Below, piece by piece: positions 8,387 to 17,615 of a DNA stretch of 64,000 bases (positions are counted from its first letter, which is position 1; each line of letters opens with the position of its first letter). Source of the DNA: Limnobacter thiooxidans (GTDB lineage: Bacteria > Pseudomonadota > Gammaproteobacteria > Burkholderiales > Burkholderiaceae_B); the NCBI RefSeq assembly GCF_036323495.1, contig NZ_AP028947.1:2542001-2606000 (forward strand), written 5' to 3'. Made by a program: the position numbers and the translations under genes. Below the pieces are notes generated by a model that did no database searches, was not told the DNA's origin, and saw only the letters and a program-made list of their open reading frames with translations.

Positions 8387-10432
8387 TCATTCACATTCAG
8401 GCAAACGCAGCACACGCATCACTGCCGGGGCTTCGTCCTTGCGCCCACCCTTCAGCGAGGCAATCACCATGGCCACCGCACTCAAGGGAATAGTCAGAAT
8501 ACCCGACGCAACACCGCTGAATGCGCCCGCCTGCAGAGCGTCCAGGTTAAACAGGGCCATGAACGAGGAATTGGTCAATGCCAGAAACAGACTTGAACTC
8601 ACAAAACCTGTGCCCATTGCCCACAAAGCGCCCCGCCGTGTTGCCCCGCTCCAGAAGATGCCCGCCACCAAAGGCACAAACAGACTGGAAGCGGCCAGCG
8701 CAAAGGCAGAGCCCACCAGCACCACGATATTGCCGGGTTGAAGGCTCGTGATCCACGCTGCCAGCAAGGCGGCACTTAGCAGCGCGATTTTCGACATGGT
8801 CACTCGCCGCTGGGCCGTGGCGTCCGGGTTGAGAATTCGGTAATACAAGTCGTGCGACAGGCTGCTGGCAATGGCCAGCAACAGGCCATCGGCAGTGGAC
8901 AATGCGGCTGCCAGCCCGCCTGCCGCGATCAAACCCGACAGAAAAAACGGCATGCCTGCAATTTCAGGGGTAATCAGCACCAAAATATCGGGGCTCAAAC
9001 CAATTTCTGCAAACTGCACCACACCATCCTGGTTCACATCCTGCAAAGTTGCCAGACCAGGTATAACCCGCGACCAAGCCGCCACCCAGTTGGGCACGTC
9101 GCTGTAACTCAAGCCCACGAGGTTTTCATACACCACCACTTTGGCCATCAAACTCAGCCAAGGCGACGCAAGATAAACTCCCAGAATACAGGCTAGTGCA
9201 ACAGCCACTGACCACCGTGTTTGCGAGGCATTGGGCGTCGTGAAGAAACGAACAATCAAATGTGGCAAGGCCACCGTACCGCACATCAGGGTAAAAGCCA
9301 CCGCCAGAAAATTCAGGGACTCACCCCAATCCGATAAACCCGAATCGTCTCGCGTAGAACCAAAATGCGGCACACTGGCCTTGACCTTGTCCAGGTAACG
9401 CTGCTTTTCCTGGCTCCAGCGCTTTTTTGCTTCCTGCGAGTCTTTAGGGAAACTGGTCAGCACGCGCTCGGCTGCCTTGATTTCCTGAAAGGTTGATCCA
9501 TCGTAACGGGCCAGTTCCAGATTCTTGCGACGTGCTTCGTACCCTTCCGCCCAGGAGGACGGCAAGGTATCAATCAACAACTGGTAACGATCCGCCTCGC
9601 GAAGGTACAAACTGCGCACTTCAGATTCCGCCGGGTCAGCAAAAAACTTGCGTTCCTGTGCGCGCACGTATTCCGGAAAACTGACAGGTCCGGCTTCAGC
9701 GTAACGCTCACTCGCGCCTTTGCCTGTAAAACCGACCAATGCAACCACCGTGATGAGCATGGTCAGAATCATGACAATGTACTGCGCCACCGCAGTCCAG
9801 GTCACGGCCCGCATGCCACCCAAAAATGAACATACCAGAATACCGGCCAAACCAAAAAACACACCAATCCCGAACTCAACGCCCGCAAACCGGGATGTAA
9901 TCAAACCGACGGCGTAAATTTGCGCAATCACATAAACAAAGGAAATACTGACAGTCACCAAAATGCAGATCAGCCGAACAACACGGCCTTTGTCGTCCCC
10001 TGCGTAGCGGGCCGCGAGAAAATCCCCCACGGAGAAAAATGCAAATTTGCGCAGGTAAGGTGCAATTAACAACGCAATCAGTACAAATCCGCCTGTCCAT
10101 CCCACAAGCAAGGCCAAGGCTTCGAAACCACTGTAAAACAGAGTGCCGGCAACACCCAAAAAGGACGCTGCACTCATCCAATCCGCAGCAGTTGCCATGC
10201 CATTGTAGGCGGCAGGCACAGTGCGGGAAGCCACGAAATATTCATACATGTCAGACGTGCGGCTGAGCAAGCCAATCACCGCGTAGGCACCAAAAGTAAT
10301 GAATATGAAAAAGTAGCCAATCCACTGTCTGCCAATGCCATAGCTTTCCATGGCAGCGGCCACGCCGATGCAAACCAGAAAACCCAAGGTCAGTACCGAA
10401 AAAAACCGTGTCAAGGTCGTGGTGAAACTCAT
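8387..10432 (-). CDS. Sodium:solute symporter, acetate permease (ActP)-like
   Basis: 681-residue SSS-family membrane protein with about 13 membrane segments. Family signatures include ASRTVPAAYNGMATAADWMSA, SVGDFLAARYAGD and the second half GLIAAGGLAAALSTADGLLL. A roughly 120-residue hydrophilic insert (about residues 230-365) places it in the long-insert subgroup of acetate/solute symporters found beside acs. It probably takes up acetate or other short-chain acids. The ATG at 10432 is preferred to a TTG two codons upstream. It follows acs on the same strand but is separated by a strong terminator, so expression is likely partly uncoupled. Confidence 0.88.
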   Translation of the reverse strand: MSFTTTLTRFFSVLTLGFLVCIGVAAAMESYGIGRQWIGYFFIFITFGAYAVIGLLSRTSDMYEYFVASRTVPAAYNGMATAADWMSAASFLGVAGTLFYSGFEALALLVGWTGGFVLIALLIAPYLRKFAFFSVGDFLAARYAGDDKGRVVRLICILVTVSISFVYVIAQIYAVGLITSRFAGVEFGIGVFFGLAGILVCSFLGGMRAVTWTAVAQYIVMILTMLITVVALVGFTGKGASERYAEAGPVSFPEYVRAQERKFFADPAESEVRSLYLREADRYQLLIDTLPSSWAEGYEARRKNLELARYDGSTFQEIKAAERVLTSFPKDSQEAKKRWSQEKQRYLDKVKASVPHFGSTRDDSGLSDWGESLNFLAVAFTLMCGTVALPHLIVRFFTTPNASQTRWSVAVALACILGVYLASPWLSLMAKVVVYENLVGLSYSDVPNWVAAWSRVIPGLATLQDVNQDGVVQFAEIGLSPDILVLITPEIAGMPFFLSGLIAAGGLAAALSTADGLLLAIASSLSHDLYYRILNPDATAQRRVTMSKIALLSAALLAAWITSLQPGNIVVLVGSAFALAASSLFVPLVAGIFWSGATRRGALWAMGTGFVSSSLFLALTNSSFMALFNLDALQAGAFSGVASGILTIPLSAVAMVIASLKGGRKDEAPAVMRVLRLPECE

Positions 10433-10463
10433 CGACAAACCCCGGACATACAGAATCCTTCAA

Positions 10464-10500
10464 ACGAAAAAAACCAGTCCACCGAGGTGGAACTGGTTTT
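10464..10500 (-). terminator. Intrinsic terminator between acs and the symporter gene
   Basis: On the minus strand AAAACCAGTTCCACC, loop TC, then GGTGGACTGG closes a long stem and is followed by TTTTTTT. It lies about 45 bases after the acs stop and 30 bases before the symporter start, so it should end most acs transcripts or act as an attenuator for the downstream gene. Confidence 0.85.
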
Positions 10501-10544
10501 CAAGTAACCGGGCACATCCCCTTTCACGGAGAAGGTCAGGCCAT

Positions 10545-12527
10545 TCAGATGGGTTTACCCAACTGGTCCAGAATCGCCGGGTTCTCCAAGGTGGAGGTGT
10601 CTTGCGTAATGGTTTCACCCTTGGCCAGACTGCGCAGCAGGCGGCGCATGATCTTGCCGGAACGTGTTTTGGGCAGGTTGTCACCAAAGCGGATTTCTTT
10701 CGGCTTGGCAATCGGACCAATGTCTTTGCCCACCCAGTTGCGCAGATCCATGGCCAGCTTCTGGCCGGCTTCACCCGTGGGGCGGTCGCCTTTCAATACC
10801 ACGAAGGCCACAATGGCTTCACCGGTCAGGTCGTCTGGACGACCTACAACAGCCGCTTCTGCAACCAGTTCATTGGCCACCAGCGAGCTTTCAATTTCCA
10901 TGGTGCCCATGCGGTGACCCGACACGTTCAACACATCATCAATACGGCCCATGATGGTGAAGTTGCCACTGACCTTGTCGCGCACTGCGCCATCGCCGGC
11001 CAGGTACAAATTGCCACCCAACTCTTCGGGGAAATAGCTTTTCTTGAAACGGTCGGCATCGCCCCAAATGGTACGAATCATCGAAGGCCATGGGCGCTTC
11101 ACCACCAGAATGCCACCTTGACCATTGGGCAAATCGCCACCCACTTCGTCGACTACCGCAGCCATGATGCCGGGCAGCGGCAAGGTGCATGAACCGGGCA
11201 CCAACGGTGTTGCACCGGGCAGCGGCGTGATCATGTGACCACCGGTTTCGGTTTGCCAGAAGGTGTCCACAATCGGGCACTTTTCGCCGCCCACATTCTT
11301 GTGATACCACATCCAGGCTTCCGGGTTGATTGGCTCGCCAACCGAACCCATCAGGCGCAGGCTTGAAAGATCGTAGCTGGTGGGGTGTACTTTTTGATCG
11401 GACTCGCAAGCCTTGATCAGCGAACGGATCGCAGTCGGCGCGGTGTAGAAAATCGTCGCGCTGTGGCGCTGAATCATTTCCCAGAAACGGCCTGCGTTCG
11501 GGTAGGTGGGCACGCCTTCAAACACGATTTGTGTCGCGCCCACGGCCAATGGGCCATAGGTAATGTAAGTGTGGCCGGTGATCCAGCCGATGTCGGCCGT
11601 ACACCAGAACACATCATTGGGCTTGATGTCGAATGTCCACTTCATGGTCAACATCGCCCACAGCAAGTAACCTGCGGAACTGTGCTGTACGCCCTTGGGT
11701 TTGCCGGTTGAACCCGATGTGTAAAGAATGAACAGCGGGTGCTCGGAATCCACCATTTCAGGCGCGCACACATCGCTTTGCTTATCGGCCAGTGCGTGCA
11801 TGTACACATCACGGCCAGCTTGCATGGCCACGTCTGCACCGGTGCGCTTGTACACGATCACATTCTTCACGGCCTCACAGCCACCCAGGCTCAGGGCCTC
11901 GTCAACAATACTCTTCAATGGCAACTGCTTGCCACCGCGCACTTGCTGGTCTGCGGTGAACACAGCTACAGCCCCAGTGTCCTGAATACGGTCTTGCAGG
12001 GCCTTGGCCGAGAATCCACCAAACACCACCGAGTGAGTTGCGCCAATTCGGGCGCAGGCTTGCATGGCTGCAACACCTTCCACGCTCATGGGCATGTAAA
12101 TCACCACACGGTCGCCTTTCTTCACGCCCAGGCCTTTCAAGCCATTGGCAATCTTGCTGACCTTGCTCAACAATTCGCTGTAAGTCACCTTGGTGACTTC
12201 GCCACCATCGGCTTCAAAAATCAGTGCAACCTTGTCACCCAGTCCAGCAGCGATATTTTTGTCCAGACAATTTGCGGACACATTCAGCTCACCGCCAGTG
12301 AACCACTTGTAAAACGGGGGATTCGATTCGTCGAGTACCTTGTCATAGTCCTTGGCAAACTGCAGGTTCTCTTTGGCCAGTCGGGCCCAGAAGCCTTCGA
12401 AGTCCGTTTCAGCTTCCTTGCACAAGGCGTTGTAGGCGTCCATACCGCCGATTGCGGCACTGCGCTGCCAGTCTGCACTGGGCTCAAACACACGCGTTTC
12501 GTGTGACACTGATTCGATTGATGACAT
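10545..12527 (-). CDS. acs: Acetyl-CoA synthetase (AMP-forming)
   Basis: 660 residues, the usual length. It activates acetate to acetyl-CoA through acetyl-AMP in the cytoplasm. The adenylation core motif is [16 protein letters not shown], with the W-containing acetyl pocket region ([19 protein letters not shown]), the hinge [13 protein letters not shown], and the C-terminal [11 protein letters not shown] whose Lys is the acetylation control site in the family. The ATG at 12527 is used because GGAGGA lies just upstream; a TTG four codons earlier is inside that ribosome binding site. Paired with a downstream acetate symporter, it forms an acetate-scavenging unit. Confidence 0.97.
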   Translation of the reverse strand: MSSIESVSHETRVFEPSADWQRSAAIGGMDAYNALCKEAETDFEGFWARLAKENLQFAKDYDKVLDESNPPFYKWFTGGELNVSANCLDKNIAAGLGDKVALIFEADGGEVTKVTYSELLSKVSKIANGLKGLGVKKGDRVVIYMPMSVEGVAAMQACARIGATHSVVFGGFSAKALQDRIQDTGAVAVFTADQQVRGGKQLPLKSIVDEALSLGGCEAVKNVIVYKRTGADVAMQAGRDVYMHALADKQSDVCAPEMVDSEHPLFILYTSGSTGKPKGVQHSSAGYLLWAMLTMKWTFDIKPNDVFWCTADIGWITGHTYITYGPLAVGATQIVFEGVPTYPNAGRFWEMIQRHSATIFYTAPTAIRSLIKACESDQKVHPTSYDLSSLRLMGSVGEPINPEAWMWYHKNVGGEKCPIVDTFWQTETGGHMITPLPGATPLVPGSCTLPLPGIMAAVVDEVGGDLPNGQGGILVVKRPWPSMIRTIWGDADRFKKSYFPEELGGNLYLAGDGAVRDKVSGNFTIMGRIDDVLNVSGHRMGTMEIESSLVANELVAEAAVVGRPDDLTGEAIVAFVVLKGDRPTGEAGQKLAMDLRNWVGKDIGPIAKPKEIRFGDNLPKTRSGKIMRRLLRSLAKGETITQDTSTLENPAILDQLGKPI

Positions 12528-12690
12528 CCTGTCCTCCAAGGGTTACTTAGTTTTCTATTAATTTGGTTTGCGTAAACAATAGGCAAAAGCTCTTACTCTC
12601 ACCTTACACCATGGCGCACCACAGCAATTCGCGTTCCAGCCACGCAGAAATGGACTTGTTGTAACCTGCTTCTGCTATGATTTCCGCCAA

Positions 12691-12704
12691 TGTTTGATCA
12701 AACA
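12691..12704. repeat. Perfect 14-base palindrome upstream of the yqhA-like gene
   Basis: TGTTTGATCAAACA is a perfect palindrome 57 bases before the likely start of the UPF0114 gene, in the divergent region shared with acs. It could be an operator. No regulator can be named. Confidence 0.4.
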
Positions 12705-12760
12705 TGTCGTTTGGTCAGACGCTCCCAACCACCATTGCTGCACCGCACACTTGTCACAAA

Positions 12761-13297
12761 ATGGAACAACACAACAAACAACAGATCCCACTGCTGGCCC
12801 GACTCATCTTCTCAAGTCGTTGGCTACAGCTTCCGCTTTACCTGGGTTTGATCGTTGCCCAGATCGTTTACGTCTATCACTTTCTGATCGAACTATGGCA
12901 CCTGGTGGGTGGCACAGCCAGTCACCAGCTGGATGAAACCGGCATCATGCTGATCGTTCTGGCGCTGATCGACGTGGTGATGATTTCCAACCTGCTGATC
13001 ATGGTCACGGTGGGCGGTTATGAAACCTTTGTCAGCCGCATGCGGCTTGAAACCCACCCCGATCAACCTGAATGGCTGGACCATGTGAATGCCTCGGTGC
13101 TGAAAGTCAAACTGGCTATGGCCATCATTGGCATTTCCTCCATTCACCTGCTTAAAACCTTCATCAACGCTGAGCAATACGAGACGAAAACCATTGTCGC
13201 CCAGGCATCAATCCACGTCATTTTCCTGTTTTCTGCCGTGGCAATCGCGTGGTGTGACCGACTCATCTCCCAACCTGCCAATGGCAAAGCACATTAA
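12761..13297 (+). CDS. UPF0114 (YqhA-family) inner-membrane protein
   Basis: 178 residues with three to four membrane helices (LYLGLIVAQIVYVYHFLIEL, MLIVLALIDVVMISNLLIMV, VKLAMAIIGISSIHLLKTFI and a last one near the C-terminus). The motif NLLIMVTVGGYETFVSR is characteristic of the YqhA/TIGR00645 family, whose function is unknown. The ATG at 12761 matches family N-termini; an upstream ATG at 12704 would add 19 unrelated residues. It is followed 38 bases later by the fumarase gene on the same strand. Confidence 0.88.
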   Translation: MEQHNKQQIPLLARLIFSSRWLQLPLYLGLIVAQIVYVYHFLIELWHLVGGTASHQLDETGIMLIVLALIDVVMISNLLIMVTVGGYETFVSRMRLETHPDQPEWLDHVNASVLKVKLAMAIIGISSIHLLKTFINAEQYETKTIVAQASIHVIFLFSAVAIAWCDRLISQPANGKAH

Positions 13298-13335
13298 AAT
13301 ACAGAGAAAGCACCCATTCTGATCAGGAGCAGTTC

Positions 13336-14856
13336 ATGAGCACCATCAAGCAAGAAGATTTCATCAGCTCAATCGCCGATGCCTTCCAATACATTTCTTA
13401 CTACCACCCGCTTGATTATATTCAGGCTTTGGGCAAGGCTTACGAGCGAGAGCAAAGCCCCGCGGCCAAAGATGCGATTGCGCAAATCCTGACCAACAGC
13501 CGCATGTGCGCTGAAGGCAAGCGCCCAATTTGTCAGGACACCGGTATTTCCGTGGTTTTCCTGAAAGTGGGCATGAATGTGCGCTGGGAATCGACCATGA
13601 GCGTGAGCGACATGGTCAACGAAGGCGTGCGTCGCGCTTACCTGCACCCGGACAACAAGCTACGCGCGTCTGTGCTGCTCGACCCGGCAGGTGCCCGCAA
13701 AAACACCAAAGACAACACCCCCGCCGTGATTCATTACGAAATCGTACCCGGTGACGATGTCGAGGTAATTTGTGCTGCCAAAGGCGGCGGCTCGGAAAAC
13801 AAATCCAAGATGGTCATGCTGAACCCTTCCGATTCCATCGTGGATTGGGTTCTGAAAACAGTACCCACCATGGGTGCCGGCTGGTGTCCCCCAGGTATCC
13901 TGGGAATCGGTATTGGCGGCACACCAGAAAAAGCCATGCTGCTGGCCAAGGAAAGCCTGATGGCCCCTTGCGATATTCATGAACTGCTGGAGCGTGGCCC
14001 AAGCAACCGGATCGAAGAACTGCGTCTTGAACTCTACGACAAAGTGAATTCACTCGGCATTGGCGCCCAGGGCCTGGGTGGTTTGACCACGGTGCTGGAT
14101 GTGAAAATTCTGGACTACCCCACGCACGCAGCATCCCTGCCAATCGCCATGATCCCGAATTGTGCGGCAACACGCCATGTGCATTTCCACCTGCACGGTG
14201 ATGGCCCTGCGCACCTGCCAGTGCCCAACCTGACCGACTGGCCACAGGTCAGCTGGACACCCGACACCGAGAAAAGCAAGCGCGTGAACCTGGACACACT
14301 GACCCCTGAAGAAGTGGCCAGCTGGACCCCAGGCCAAACCCTGCTGCTGAACGGCAAAATGCTGACCGGCCGCGACGCAGCCCACAAGCGCATTGCCGAC
14401 ATGCTGGCCAAGGGCGAAAAACTGCCTGTAGACTTTACAAACCGCGTAATTTACTACGTGGGCCCAGTTGACCCTGTGCGTGACGAAGCAGTTGGCCCGG
14501 CAGGCCCCACTACGGGCACACGCATGGACAAATTCACCCGCATGATGCTGGAGAAAACCGGCCTGATCGCCATGGTTGGTAAAGCCGAACGTGGCCCAGT
14601 GGCCATTGAAGCCATTCGCGACAACAAATCAGCCTACCTGATGGCTGTGGGTGGCGCGGCCTACCTGGTGTCCAAGGCGATCACCAAAGCCACAGTAGTC
14701 GGGTTTGAGGACTTGGGCATGGAAGCGATTTATGAGTTCGAGATCAAAGACATGCCAGTGACGGTTGCAGTGGACAGCACGGGTGTTTCAGTGCACAACA
14801 CCGGGCCGAAAGAATGGCAGGCGAAGATCGGGAAGATTCCGGTCAACGTTGCTTAA
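13336..14856 (+). CDS. Class I fumarate hydratase (iron-sulfur)
   Basis: 506-residue single-chain class I fumarase that interconverts fumarate and malate in the TCA cycle using a [4Fe-4S] cluster. The N-terminal alpha part holds cluster cysteines in RPICQDTGISVVF, GAGWCPPGILGIGIGGTPEKA and IPNCAATRHVHFHL. The C-terminal beta part begins near GKMLTGRDAAHKRI and carries GPAGPTTGTRMD. An AGGAGCAG ribosome binding site precedes the ATG. Such oxygen-sensitive fumarases are usual in betaproteobacteria. It is convergent with prpE across a repeat-rich gap. Confidence 0.95.
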   Translation: MSTIKQEDFISSIADAFQYISYYHPLDYIQALGKAYEREQSPAAKDAIAQILTNSRMCAEGKRPICQDTGISVVFLKVGMNVRWESTMSVSDMVNEGVRRAYLHPDNKLRASVLLDPAGARKNTKDNTPAVIHYEIVPGDDVEVICAAKGGGSENKSKMVMLNPSDSIVDWVLKTVPTMGAGWCPPGILGIGIGGTPEKAMLLAKESLMAPCDIHELLERGPSNRIEELRLELYDKVNSLGIGAQGLGGLTTVLDVKILDYPTHAASLPIAMIPNCAATRHVHFHLHGDGPAHLPVPNLTDWPQVSWTPDTEKSKRVNLDTLTPEEVASWTPGQTLLLNGKMLTGRDAAHKRIADMLAKGEKLPVDFTNRVIYYVGPVDPVRDEAVGPAGPTTGTRMDKFTRMMLEKTGLIAMVGKAERGPVAIEAIRDNKSAYLMAVGGAAYLVSKAITKATVVGFEDLGMEAIYEFEIKDMPVTVAVDSTGVSVHNTGPKEWQAKIGKIPVNVA

Positions 14857-14921
14857 GTAGGCTGACTTTGCGGACACCTGCGCGGCTGCTTGTTGCACGC
14901 TGCGTGGGTTGCATTACAGCG

Positions 14922-14986
14922 GCTTGTTAATGCTCCTTGTGCGTGTCGCATCACAACAGCTTGTTGATGCTCATTGCCCGTGTCGC
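14922..14986. repeat. Two 28-base imperfect direct repeats
   Basis: Copies at 14922-14949 and 14959-14986 share GCTTGTT.ATGCTC.TTG..CGTGTCGC, a period of 37 bases. A weaker relative (GCTTGTTGCACGCTGCG) lies just upstream near 14887. Confidence 0.75.
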
Positions 14987-15037
14987 GTGATTCCGCCTTG
15001 GCGGGCTTTCATCCCTTCTTGATTGCTGGCTCGGGGT

Positions 15038-15065
15038 ATGCGAAATGCCAAAGGCATGTTCGCAT
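15038..15065. other. Hairpin in the fumarase-prpE gap
   Basis: ATGCGAA-ATGCC pairs with GGCAT-G-TTCGCAT around an AAA loop, leaving one unpaired base. Both strands can form it. No T tract follows, so it is not a canonical terminator. Confidence 0.6.
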
Positions 15066-15282
15066 CGCTTCCTTCGGAATCGCCCCTCGCTGCGCATCAA
15101 GCGGGAAGCCCACCTGAATCGGCAGAATGATCGCAACACCACACAGTGAGCCAAAACCGCTGGCGATACTCCAAATCCGCCAATTCCGCAGCAGCTTGAT
15201 CAAAGCCAGCTCAGCATGCCAGCTCGCAGCAGTAGGCAGCCAACAGCACCCTCATCGGCACGTCACTGTTGTCTTCGCGCGA

Positions 15283-15480
15283 GAAGCCTTGCCAATGTCA
15301 CTTGGTCCCGACATTCAAGACCCGCCCGCCGTTCTCCACCTCGCAATGGATTAGACGCGAAGCGGCTCCGCAAGACGCGTTAGCGTTTGCGGTATCCATT
15401 GCAAGGTGGGAGAAGAACGGCCACCGCCACAACTTGCACGTTGGGCGGGGCTGTCGGGACAAGTGACATGGCGAGGCTTC
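15283..15480. repeat. About 200-base imperfect inverted repeat with nested hairpin
   Basis: The outer arms are 15283-15313 and 15452-15480 (GAAGCC.TGCCA.TGTCACTT through TCCCGACA and its complement). The inner arms are 15328-15350 and 15395-15421 (GCCGTTCT.CCACCT.GCAATGGA and its complement). The apex 15369-15391 folds by itself (CGCAA.ACGC with GCGT.TTGCG). The whole is a cruciform-capable palindrome, or a long structured RNA if transcribed. I see no transposase or coding content. Confidence 0.75.
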
Positions 15481-15522
15481 GATGCGCAAGCGAAAGTGAC
15501 ATGCAGAGGCTTCGAGGCGCAA
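15462..15522. repeat. Tandem 28-base repeat at the edge of the inverted repeat
   Basis: AGTGACATG..GAGGCTTCGA.GCGCAA occurs at 15462-15489 and 15495-15522 with a 33-base period. The first copy forms the outermost right arm of the inverted repeat and the second ends just before the prpE stop. Confidence 0.75.
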
Positions 15523-15530
15523 AACGCAGA

Positions 15531-17450
15531 TCAAGCCGGCGTCATTGCCCCCTTGATTTGATCCAGCGCCGTCGGATCATCAATGGTGGTCATGTCACCC
15601 GGGTCACGTCCCTCACACACTGCCTGAATCGATCTGCGCAGCAACTTGCCTGAACGGGTTTTCGGCAACACGTTGACGAAGTAAACCCGCGCTGGCCGCG
15701 CCACTGCACCCAACTGGCCGTCCACCACTTTCATGATTTCCGCTTCCAGTGTTTTGGCTTGCGCTGCATCCAGTACGTTTGAAGATTTCAAAATTGCAAA
15801 CCCCACAGCAACTTGCCCTTTCACGGAATCAGCAACACCGACCACTGCCACCTCTGCCACCGCTGGGTGGGAAGAAATACTTTCTTCAATTTCGCGTGTG
15901 CCCAATCGGTGACCGGCTACGTTGATCACATCATCCGTGCGGCCCAGAATAAAGAAATAACCATCTTCATCGCGAATGCCCCAATCGAATGTTGAATAGA
16001 CCTGGCGTGTTTTGAAGCTGGACCAATAGGTTTTCACGAAACGTTCGTCATCACCCCACACGGTTTGCATGCAACCCGGTGGCAAGGGGCCTTCAATGGC
16101 CACCACACCCTTTTCATTCGGCTTGCAGGGCTGCGCAGTGTCTTCGTCCAGAACATTCACGTTGAAACCAAACACCGGCACACCCGGGCTGCCCAGCTTG
16201 CCGGGCATGGCTTCGATGCCACGTTGAACAGCCAGGATCGGCCAACCTGTTTCAGTCTGCCAATAGTTGTCCACGATTGGCTTGCCAATTGCGCCCGAAA
16301 TCCAGTCCGACGTGGTTTCATCCAGGGGTTCACCTGCAAGAAACAGGGCCTTGAGCGAACTCAAATCGTACTTGCTCAAATAAGCAGGGTCTTGTTTTTT
16401 CAACACGCGAACAGCCGTGGGTGCGGAGAACAACACGGACACTTGGTAATCCTGAACGATCTTCCACCAAATACCGGCGTCGGGTCGAATGGGCAAGCCC
16501 TCGTACATTACAGTGGCCATGCCCGCAATCAATGGGCCGTACACAATGTAGCTGTGGCCCACCACCCAGCCAATGTCACTGGTGGCAAAAAATGTCTTGC
16601 CCTTCTCGCCCATGAAAATATGTTTCATGGACGCAGCCAGTGCAACGGCATAACCACCCACATCGCGCTGTACACCCTTTGGCTTTCCAGTCGTACCGCT
16701 GGTGTACAAAATGTAACTGCTGTCCGTGGCCTTCAGCCAGGTCACTGGTACCTTGGCATTCGCCAATTCTGCATGCAGCTTTGCATAATCCTGATCGCGC
16801 CCGGTCACGGCTTCAAACGGCACCAGGCCCCGATTCACCATCAATACACTGGCTGGTTTGTAACTGGAACGTTCAATTGCTTCATCAAGCAATGGCTTGT
16901 AAGGAACGGCCTTTCCACCGCGCGAACCAGCATCAGCCGACACAATGACCTTGGGCTGGGCATCCTCAATTCGAGAGGCCAAGCTGTGTGATGCAAAACC
17001 ACCAAACACCACCGAGTGGATCGCGCCAATTCGCGCACAAGCCAACATGGCAAAGGTAGCTTCCGGGATCATGGGCATGTAAATCAAAACCCGATCGCCC
17101 TTCTGCACACCCATTTTTTGCAACATCGCAGCGGCAATCTGCACTTCCTCGTGCAATTGCTTGAAGGTGTAGACCCGCTCCTGGTCTACCTCGGTAGACA
17201 CAAAAATCAGGGCAGGCTTGTCACCTTGTTCTGCCAGGTGCCGGTCAACCGCGTTGTGGCACAGGTTGGTTTCTCCTCCCACATACCACGCCGCGAATGG
17301 GGGTTTGCTATCGTCCAGCACCTTGTCAAAAGGCTTGTGCCAATCAATCAGATTGGCCTGACGCGCCCAAAAACCCTTGGGGTTTCGAATCGATTCCTCG
17401 TACAGATTTTGATAGGTTCCGTCGGACTGGTAATTCACTGGCTTGACCAC
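15531..17450 (-). CDS. prpE: Propionyl-CoA synthetase (AMP-forming)
   Basis: About 639 residues. It activates propionate to propionyl-CoA. It belongs to the acyl-CoA synthetase family with [15 protein letters not shown], the SDIGWVVGHSYIVYGPL pocket segment, GRTDDVINVAGHR and the C-terminal PKTRSGKLLRRSI. The N-terminus (NYQSDGTYQNLYEESIRNPKGFW) and LFLAGEPLDETT match PrpE rather than Acs, where the pocket region differs. I chose GTG at 17450 because GAGGAGA lies six bases upstream; a TTG at 17480 would add 10 residues. No prpBCD methylcitrate genes are nearby. Confidence 0.92.
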   Translation of the reverse strand: MVKPVNYQSDGTYQNLYEESIRNPKGFWARQANLIDWHKPFDKVLDDSKPPFAAWYVGGETNLCHNAVDRHLAEQGDKPALIFVSTEVDQERVYTFKQLHEEVQIAAAMLQKMGVQKGDRVLIYMPMIPEATFAMLACARIGAIHSVVFGGFASHSLASRIEDAQPKVIVSADAGSRGGKAVPYKPLLDEAIERSSYKPASVLMVNRGLVPFEAVTGRDQDYAKLHAELANAKVPVTWLKATDSSYILYTSGTTGKPKGVQRDVGGYAVALAASMKHIFMGEKGKTFFATSDIGWVVGHSYIVYGPLIAGMATVMYEGLPIRPDAGIWWKIVQDYQVSVLFSAPTAVRVLKKQDPAYLSKYDLSSLKALFLAGEPLDETTSDWISGAIGKPIVDNYWQTETGWPILAVQRGIEAMPGKLGSPGVPVFGFNVNVLDEDTAQPCKPNEKGVVAIEGPLPPGCMQTVWGDDERFVKTYWSSFKTRQVYSTFDWGIRDEDGYFFILGRTDDVINVAGHRLGTREIEESISSHPAVAEVAVVGVADSVKGQVAVGFAILKSSNVLDAAQAKTLEAEIMKVVDGQLGAVARPARVYFVNVLPKTRSGKLLRRSIQAVCEGRDPGDMTTIDDPTALDQIKGAMTPA

Positions 17451-17551
17451 TTGCTGTCTCCTCGTCTTTATTGCCCCCAATGTAGGAAGTCGCGCTTACG
17501 ACACTCTGACTATTCAAAAAAATAGTCTTGAACGAGAACACTTCTTGTTAC

Positions 17552-17570
17552 ACAAATGATTACTATTTGC
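17552..17570. promoter_or_regulatory. Weak Fur-box-like site before the iron-binding protein gene
   Basis: ACAAATGATTACTATTTGC matches about 11 of 19 positions of the Fur consensus and has CAAAT/ATTTG ends in dyad. It lies about 50 bases upstream of a ferric-iron substrate-binding protein gene, which makes Fur control plausible. Confidence 0.35.
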
Positions 17571-17615
17571 TAAACTAAGGTGAATTCAATCCACTTCAGG
17601 AAAGTCAGTATCACC

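Larger units (their letters stand above)
14857..15530. other. 674-base gene-free gap full of direct and inverted repeats
   Basis: This convergent intergenic region between fumarase and prpE holds no credible gene. Short open frames lack ribosome binding sites and recognisable domains. It contains a 28-base imperfect direct repeat (14922-14986), a hairpin (15038-15065), a long imperfect inverted repeat (15283-15480) and a second 28-base direct repeat (15462-15522), each listed separately. Confidence 0.7.

Noticed and set aside
10350..11192. 280-codon plus-strand frame spanning the symporter and acs genes
   Set aside because: Crosses two well-supported minus-strand genes and the terminator between them.
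15283..15480. Inverted repeat as an insertion sequence
   Set aside because: The arms enclose only about 140 bases with no transposase frame and no flanking target-site duplication I can see.
14857..15530. Possible CRISPR array in the repeat-rich gap
   Set aside because: Only two copies of each unit, imperfect, with short, unequal spacers and no cas genes in the window.
16065..16991. 308-codon plus-strand frame opposite prpE
   Set aside because: Shadow of prpE, whose motifs are unambiguous; no ribosome binding site or protein family on the plus strand.
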